From positions 1,612,001 through 1,676,000 of the forward strand of contig NZ_JACEOG010000001.1 in assembly GCF_013868155.1 (NCBI RefSeq): a stretch of DNA of 64,000 bases, written 5' to 3'. Shown here in pieces: positions 60,485-64,000 of the stretch. Each line of letters starts with the position of its first letter. Position 1 is the first letter of the stretch. The position numbers and the translations under genes were made by a program. The DNA comes from Aeromicrobium phoceense (lineage in GTDB: Bacteria > Actinomycetota > Actinomycetes > Propionibacteriales > Nocardioidaceae). Under the pieces are notes generated by a model. That model was not told where the DNA came from, searched no databases, and was given only the letters and a program-made list of their open reading frames with translations.

Positions 60485-60591
60485 CTCACGGTTCCTTCCG
60501 GGAGCCACGACCCGTCGGGCTGACAGGCACCTACTGGCCATTGTGGACCCGGAGGGACTCAGCGGCGTTGAACAGCGTTTACGCTCGCCCC

Positions 60592-61068
60592 ATGACGGAC
60601 CCGGAGGACGCGCGCTGGCTGAGCATGACGATCGATCTCGCCGTCGAGAACGTCGAGGCCGGAGGCGGTCCGTTCGCCGCCCTCCTGGTGCGTGACGGAG
60701 AGGTCGTCGCCACGGGCCAGAACCGGGTCACGCGCGACTTCGACCCCACCGCCCACGCCGAGGTCGTCGCCATCCGCGAGGCGGGCCGGGCGCTCGGCGA
60801 CTTCTCCCTGGCCGGGCTCACGCTGTACGCGTCGTGCGAGCCGTGCCCCATGTGCCTCGCGGCGTCGCTGTGGGCACGCGTCGACCGGATCGTGTACGCC
60901 GCCGATCGGGACGACGCCGCCGACGGTGGCTTCGACGACCGGGAGTTCTACGAGCTGTTCGCCCGGGACCGGGCCACGTGGGGCATCCCGGTGGTCAGCG
61001 CACGCACGGAGGCCGCGTCGCGTCCGTTCGCGGCGTGGCTCGAGCGCGTCGATCGCGTGCGCTACTGA
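60592..61068 (+). CDS. Nucleoside deaminase (guanine deaminase/CMP-dCMP type)
   Basis: A 158-residue zinc deaminase. The active site shows HAEVVAIREAGRAL (HxE) and CEPCPMCLAA (PCxxC). Sequence features (DRDDAADGGFDDREFYELFA) fit the guanine deaminase subgroup of the cytidine deaminase fold. Converts guanine or a related base by hydrolytic deamination. TACGCT (60580-60585) lies 6 nt before ATG 60592, a leaderless start. Confidence 0.92.
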   Translation: MTDPEDARWLSMTIDLAVENVEAGGGPFAALLVRDGEVVATGQNRVTRDFDPTAHAEVVAIREAGRALGDFSLAGLTLYASCEPCPMCLAASLWARVDRIVYAADRDDAADGGFDDREFYELFARDRATWGIPVVSARTEAASRPFAAWLERVDRVRY

Positions 61069-61082
61069 GCCGTCGGGCGTCG

Positions 61083-62447
61083 TCACACCAGTTGGGCGAG
61101 CCGCTGCATCCCCGGGACACCGTGGGCCGCGAGGCGCTCGCGCGCGTCGTCCAGGGCTGCTGACGAATACCCCTCGGGGATGCGCGCGGGGTTGAGGGCG
61201 ACCCCGTTCGACCACGCCTTCACGTCGGCCTCCGAGGTCGCCGCGGCGGCGGAGCGGCCGCCCAGGACCGTCATCGCGATCCACTGCCGCATCGAGTCGC
61301 CGTAGGGCGTCGGGGCGCACAGGCGGTTCTTCGCTGCGTCGTCGTCGCGGGTCGCCTCGACGTAGCCGGCGAGCGCCGCGCCGAAGCACGGGAAGCCGGC
61401 GCGGATGGGCTGCAGCGTGATCGCGTCAGGGCCCCAGATCGGCACGAGCGGCGGGTACTTCAGGCCGTCCGCGGCGCAGTGGACGACCACGGCGTCGGGC
61501 GCCACCTGCACGGATGCATCGGCGAAGTCGAGGCGCCCGCGGCCGACCGATCTGAGGTGGCCGTGGCGGACGACGTGCTCGAGCGTGCGCAGCTGCTCCA
61601 GCTCCCACCGGCCCAGGGTGGGGCACTTCGCCATCGTGGGCGCCACGTCGCGGTCGATCCGCAGCATGATCCCGGCGTCCTCCAGGCGCAGGAAGAGGTC
61701 CTCGGGCGAGGCCGCCTCACGGGCGGTCTCCATGAGGTCGGCGACCATGCCCAGGAAGATCGCCGGCTCGGGCTGGATCACGGCACGGTCGAACAGCCAG
61801 GGATCGCGCGGACGCACCCACGTGATCCGATCGGGATCCACGCCGTGGGCCAGCAGCCAGATACAGGCGTCCGTCGCGGTCTTGCCCGCCCCGGCGATGA
61901 CGTACTCGCTCGGCGCCTCCTTCAGGCGGGCGAGGTCGTTGACCGCGATCACGTGTGCTCCGTCCTCGACGGCGAAGGGTGGCGGCTGCTCCGCCGGGAT
62001 GCTCGGGGCCAGGTAGTGGGCGTCGACGATCCGGCAGTTCTCGGGCACGCTGAACCGCTCACCGGAGACCAGCGACACCACCGTGCGGTCGCCGGCGTAC
62101 TCGCAGCCGGACAGGAGCTCCACCCGGCCGGAGTCGGTCAGCGTCGTCAGCACCGACTCGAAGTAGCCGCAGATCTCGTTGCGGGTCGCGCGCTCCTGCA
62201 GGCCCCGCTCGGGTCCGCTCTCCTGGAGCCGCCCGCCGCCGAGCAGGGTGGACGCGACGCCGTAGAACGCGGAGGCCTGGTGCAGCCGGACGAACGGGTA
62301 CGCCTCGAGCCAGTGACCGCCGGCGGCGTGCCGTCGGTCGACGAGGGCGACGCGGGCGTCAGCGTGGTCGACCAGGGCGTCGGTGAACGCCATCCCCATG
62401 GCGCCGGCGCCCACCACGAGGTAGTCCACGTCGAGCTGGGTGCTCAT
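61083..62447 (-). CDS. FAD/NAD(P)-binding oxidoreductase
   Basis: A 454-residue flavoprotein with an N-terminal FAD-binding VDYLVVGAGAMGMAFTDALVDHADARVALVDRR and a second dinucleotide loop VIAGAGKTATDACIWLLAHGVD near residue 185, the arrangement of flavin monooxygenase-like proteins. FYGVASTLLGGGRLQESGPERG follows the FAD domain. Substrate and partner are unknown. Convergent with the deaminase gene (14 bp). Start ATG 62447. Confidence 0.85.
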   Translation of the reverse strand: MSTQLDVDYLVVGAGAMGMAFTDALVDHADARVALVDRRHAAGGHWLEAYPFVRLHQASAFYGVASTLLGGGRLQESGPERGLQERATRNEICGYFESVLTTLTDSGRVELLSGCEYAGDRTVVSLVSGERFSVPENCRIVDAHYLAPSIPAEQPPPFAVEDGAHVIAVNDLARLKEAPSEYVIAGAGKTATDACIWLLAHGVDPDRITWVRPRDPWLFDRAVIQPEPAIFLGMVADLMETAREAASPEDLFLRLEDAGIMLRIDRDVAPTMAKCPTLGRWELEQLRTLEHVVRHGHLRSVGRGRLDFADASVQVAPDAVVVHCAADGLKYPPLVPIWGPDAITLQPIRAGFPCFGAALAGYVEATRDDDAAKNRLCAPTPYGDSMRQWIAMTVLGGRSAAAATSEADVKAWSNGVALNPARIPEGYSSAALDDARERLAAHGVPGMQRLAQLV

Positions 62448-62489
62448 ACGTTCACCGTGCGCCCGCGCGCGCGTGGCGTCAACGGCCCA

Positions 62490-63740
62490 TCAGGACCTCC
62501 GGGTGATCCGGTAGTCCAGGACGAGGAAGCCGAACCCGAAGAGCCGGAACGCGTGCTCCGCGCGCAGGGCGCCGTCGCGGACGAAGACGTCGAGCTCCTC
62601 CTCGAAGCCCGGCACCGACAGGGTGGTCAGCTCGTCGGCGACGGTGTCGACGTAGGACAGGTAGTGCCCGGCCTGGCCGTCGTCGACGCGGCTGGTGAGG
62701 GCGAGGCCCCCGTCGGGTCGTGAGCGGGGACGCAGGGTGGCGGTGAAGCTGCCCTCGGGCAGGGGAAAGCCGACGCTGACGTAGCCCGCTCCCTCGTGCG
62801 CGTAGGTTGTGTAGATGCCGAGCATGATCGGCTCGTCGTCGTCGGCGAACGACCGGATCCAGCCGCGGACGGACACGGTGCCGTCCACGCCCGAGATCGT
62901 GTCGATGCGGCTGCGGATGCCGCGCTGGGCCTCGCGCTGGTTCATCGGCATGCTGGCCTGGCCCAGCGGCCGTGCGACCAGGCGGCGGTAGAGCAGGTAG
63001 CCGGGCCGGACCCACGCACGCCACCGCGGGACGATGTCGAGCGCGAACCGGGTGGTGTGCTCGTAGAACTCCCGCACGAGCGGATCGACGTGCTGCGGGT
63101 CGAAGTCGGGACCGGTCAGGGCATCGAGCGACGCGACGATGCCCGTGTCTGGGTGGTCCGCCGTGTAGGTCCCGCCGAGCTCCTCGGCGAGGGCCCGGAC
63201 GTAGTCGGTGCCGACAAACCTCGACCGGGCAGGACGCGGGACCACGAACGGCAGGTCGGCGGCGCGGGCGCGCTCGGCCAGCAGGCTCACCTGCGGGTCG
63301 CGGAAGATCAGCGCCGAGAGGCTGCGCTGCGCCACGACCGTCACGGTGGCCGCCAGTGCCCCGGAGGCTCCTCCGCGGTGCAGGGCCTGGCCCACGGCGG
63401 CGCCGACCACGGGGCCCATCACCACCTTCTGCGGTCGCAGGCCGAGTGCGCCGATCGCGGCACCGGTGACCGTGCTGATCGCCCTCGGTCCGGCTCCCGC
63501 TCGCTCCGCGGTCCAGCCCAGCGGTGCGGCGAGCGCCGCGCTCACGGCGATCCGCTGCCACAGCGCGGGGATCTCGTCCTTGCCCTGGCGGGCGCGGGCC
63601 ACGGCCTCGGACGCCGCCAGTGCTGCCCCTCCGGCCACCGAGGAGGCCACGACCGCATGAGTGCCACGCCGCGAGGCGAGGGCGGCCCCGGCAAGGCCTC
63701 CGACGATCGCGGCGAAGCCGACCGAGTCACGCGTGCTCAC
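62490..63740 (-). CDS. Hypothetical membrane protein
   Basis: A 416-residue protein with four or five hydrophobic stretches in the first 150 residues rich in Ala/Gly ([46 protein letters not shown]) and a large soluble C-terminal part with a long acidic/aromatic beta pattern ([49 protein letters not shown]). I do not recognise the family. GTG 63740 follows TAGGCT (63748-63753) by 7 nt, a leaderless start. The flavoprotein gene follows on the same strand after 42 bp. Confidence 0.7.
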   Translation of the reverse strand: MSTRDSVGFAAIVGGLAGAALASRRGTHAVVASSVAGGAALAASEAVARARQGKDEIPALWQRIAVSAALAAPLGWTAERAGAGPRAISTVTGAAIGALGLRPQKVVMGPVVGAAVGQALHRGGASGALAATVTVVAQRSLSALIFRDPQVSLLAERARAADLPFVVPRPARSRFVGTDYVRALAEELGGTYTADHPDTGIVASLDALTGPDFDPQHVDPLVREFYEHTTRFALDIVPRWRAWVRPGYLLYRRLVARPLGQASMPMNQREAQRGIRSRIDTISGVDGTVSVRGWIRSFADDDEPIMLGIYTTYAHEGAGYVSVGFPLPEGSFTATLRPRSRPDGGLALTSRVDDGQAGHYLSYVDTVADELTTLSVPGFEEELDVFVRDGALRAEHAFRLFGFGFLVLDYRITRRS

Positions 63741-63769
63741 GCCCGCGAGCCTAGTGCGCGGCGGACCCG

Positions 63770-64000
63770 CTAGCGGAGGGTTCGCAGCTGCGACGAGGTC
63801 GCCAGCGGCACGCCGTCGGGGGTCCAGATGCGGATGTCCTCGGTGAGCCAGCCGTCGCCGCTCGCGTCGACCGTGGTGGAGTCGACGAGCACCCAGTCGA
63901 CCTCCTCGGTGGCCACCTCGGGCGTGAACCGGACGGTGGTGCGCACGGTGGGGATCCGGCGCATCTCGCTGAGGACCGCCGCGAACGACGGGGCCAGGGC
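63770..64000 (-). CDS. Thioesterase family protein (C-terminal part, runs off right edge)
   Basis: The last 76 residues of a protein whose 5' end is beyond the window. The end [58 protein letters not shown] resembles the second hotdog domain of TesB-like acyl-CoA thioesterases ([10 protein letters not shown] being the typical closing strand). Stops at TAG 63770. Function beyond acyl-CoA hydrolysis cannot be judged from this fragment. Confidence 0.7.
   Translation of the reverse strand, partial: ALAPSFAAVLSEMRRIPTVRTTVRFTPEVATEEVDWVLVDSTTVDASGDGWLTEDIRIWTPDGVPLATSSQLRTLR

Noticed and set aside
1-64000. CRISPR arrays, insertion sequences, prophage genes
   Set aside because: No regularly spaced repeats, transposase or phage structural genes were seen in the window.

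Overview
This window is a chromosomal segment of a high-GC actinobacterium. Gene content and order (rne-rplU-rpmA-obg-proB ... proA-nadD-rsfS), DUF222/HNH (13E12-type) endonuclease, mycothiol-type DinB protein and abundant leaderless starts suggest a member of the Nocardioidaceae such as Aeromicrobium; the genus is an inference from general gene content, not a match I could run. Both window edges cut genes: an MFS transporter at the left and a thioesterase-like protein at the right.

Layout. 1-1454: MFS transporter and secreted CAP-domain protein (minus). 1519-8112: DUF2344 protein, RNase E/G, L21, L27, Obg GTPase and ProB (plus), with a strong intrinsic terminator after rpmA. 8175-13953: a 996-residue membrane protein carrying a lipase-like GHSQG domain, a TetR regulator, a serine hydrolase and a FUSC membrane protein. 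13977-17165: proA, a 49-residue membrane peptide, nadD, rsfS and a histidine phosphatase, nearly all overlapping or closely spaced, then tRNA-Ala(GGC) with a terminator. 17251-24051: quinone oxidoreductase, then a tightly coupled three-gene cluster (DUF4956 membrane protein, VTC-type polyphosphate polymerase domain, beta-helical Cthe_2159-like lipoprotein) followed by a phytase-like esterase that has a PHO-box-like repeat in front of it; together they look phosphate related. 24059-26560: TetR plus a two-gene ABC exporter with two phased operators between. 26523-33811: assorted genes, including an SOS-box-controlled DUF222/HNH gene coupled to a TrpB2-type enzyme, an MFS transporter and an M13 peptidase. 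33831-43392: siderophore-interacting protein, a tandem 59-bp repeat, a Bcs1-like CDP-ribitol enzyme, and a series of small metabolic enzymes.

43457-47763 is an AT-richer island carrying a reverse transcriptase-nitrilase fusion (UG1/DRT1 type defence protein) and a small membrane protein just upstream of it. This is the clearest accessory system in the window.

47764-64000: DUF2277 protein, a manganese catalase whose downstream putative manganese transporter is a pseudogene, a SARP/BTAD regulator, a divergent MerR regulator with clear operators, a GH16-like protein, an M23-like protein, an ECF41/SigJ-type sigma factor with two matching promoters (its own and that of a DUF1059 gene), a two-component ABC exporter, a DUF6544 protein, YCII protein, nucleoside deaminase, flavoprotein and a hypothetical membrane protein.

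A repeated architectural feature is a TANNNT hexamer placed exactly 6-7 nt before the start codon at 13 genes (plus GATACT and CATAAT variants at two more), indicating that leaderless transcription is common here. Most long reading frames antisense to real genes are high-GC shadows and were left out.
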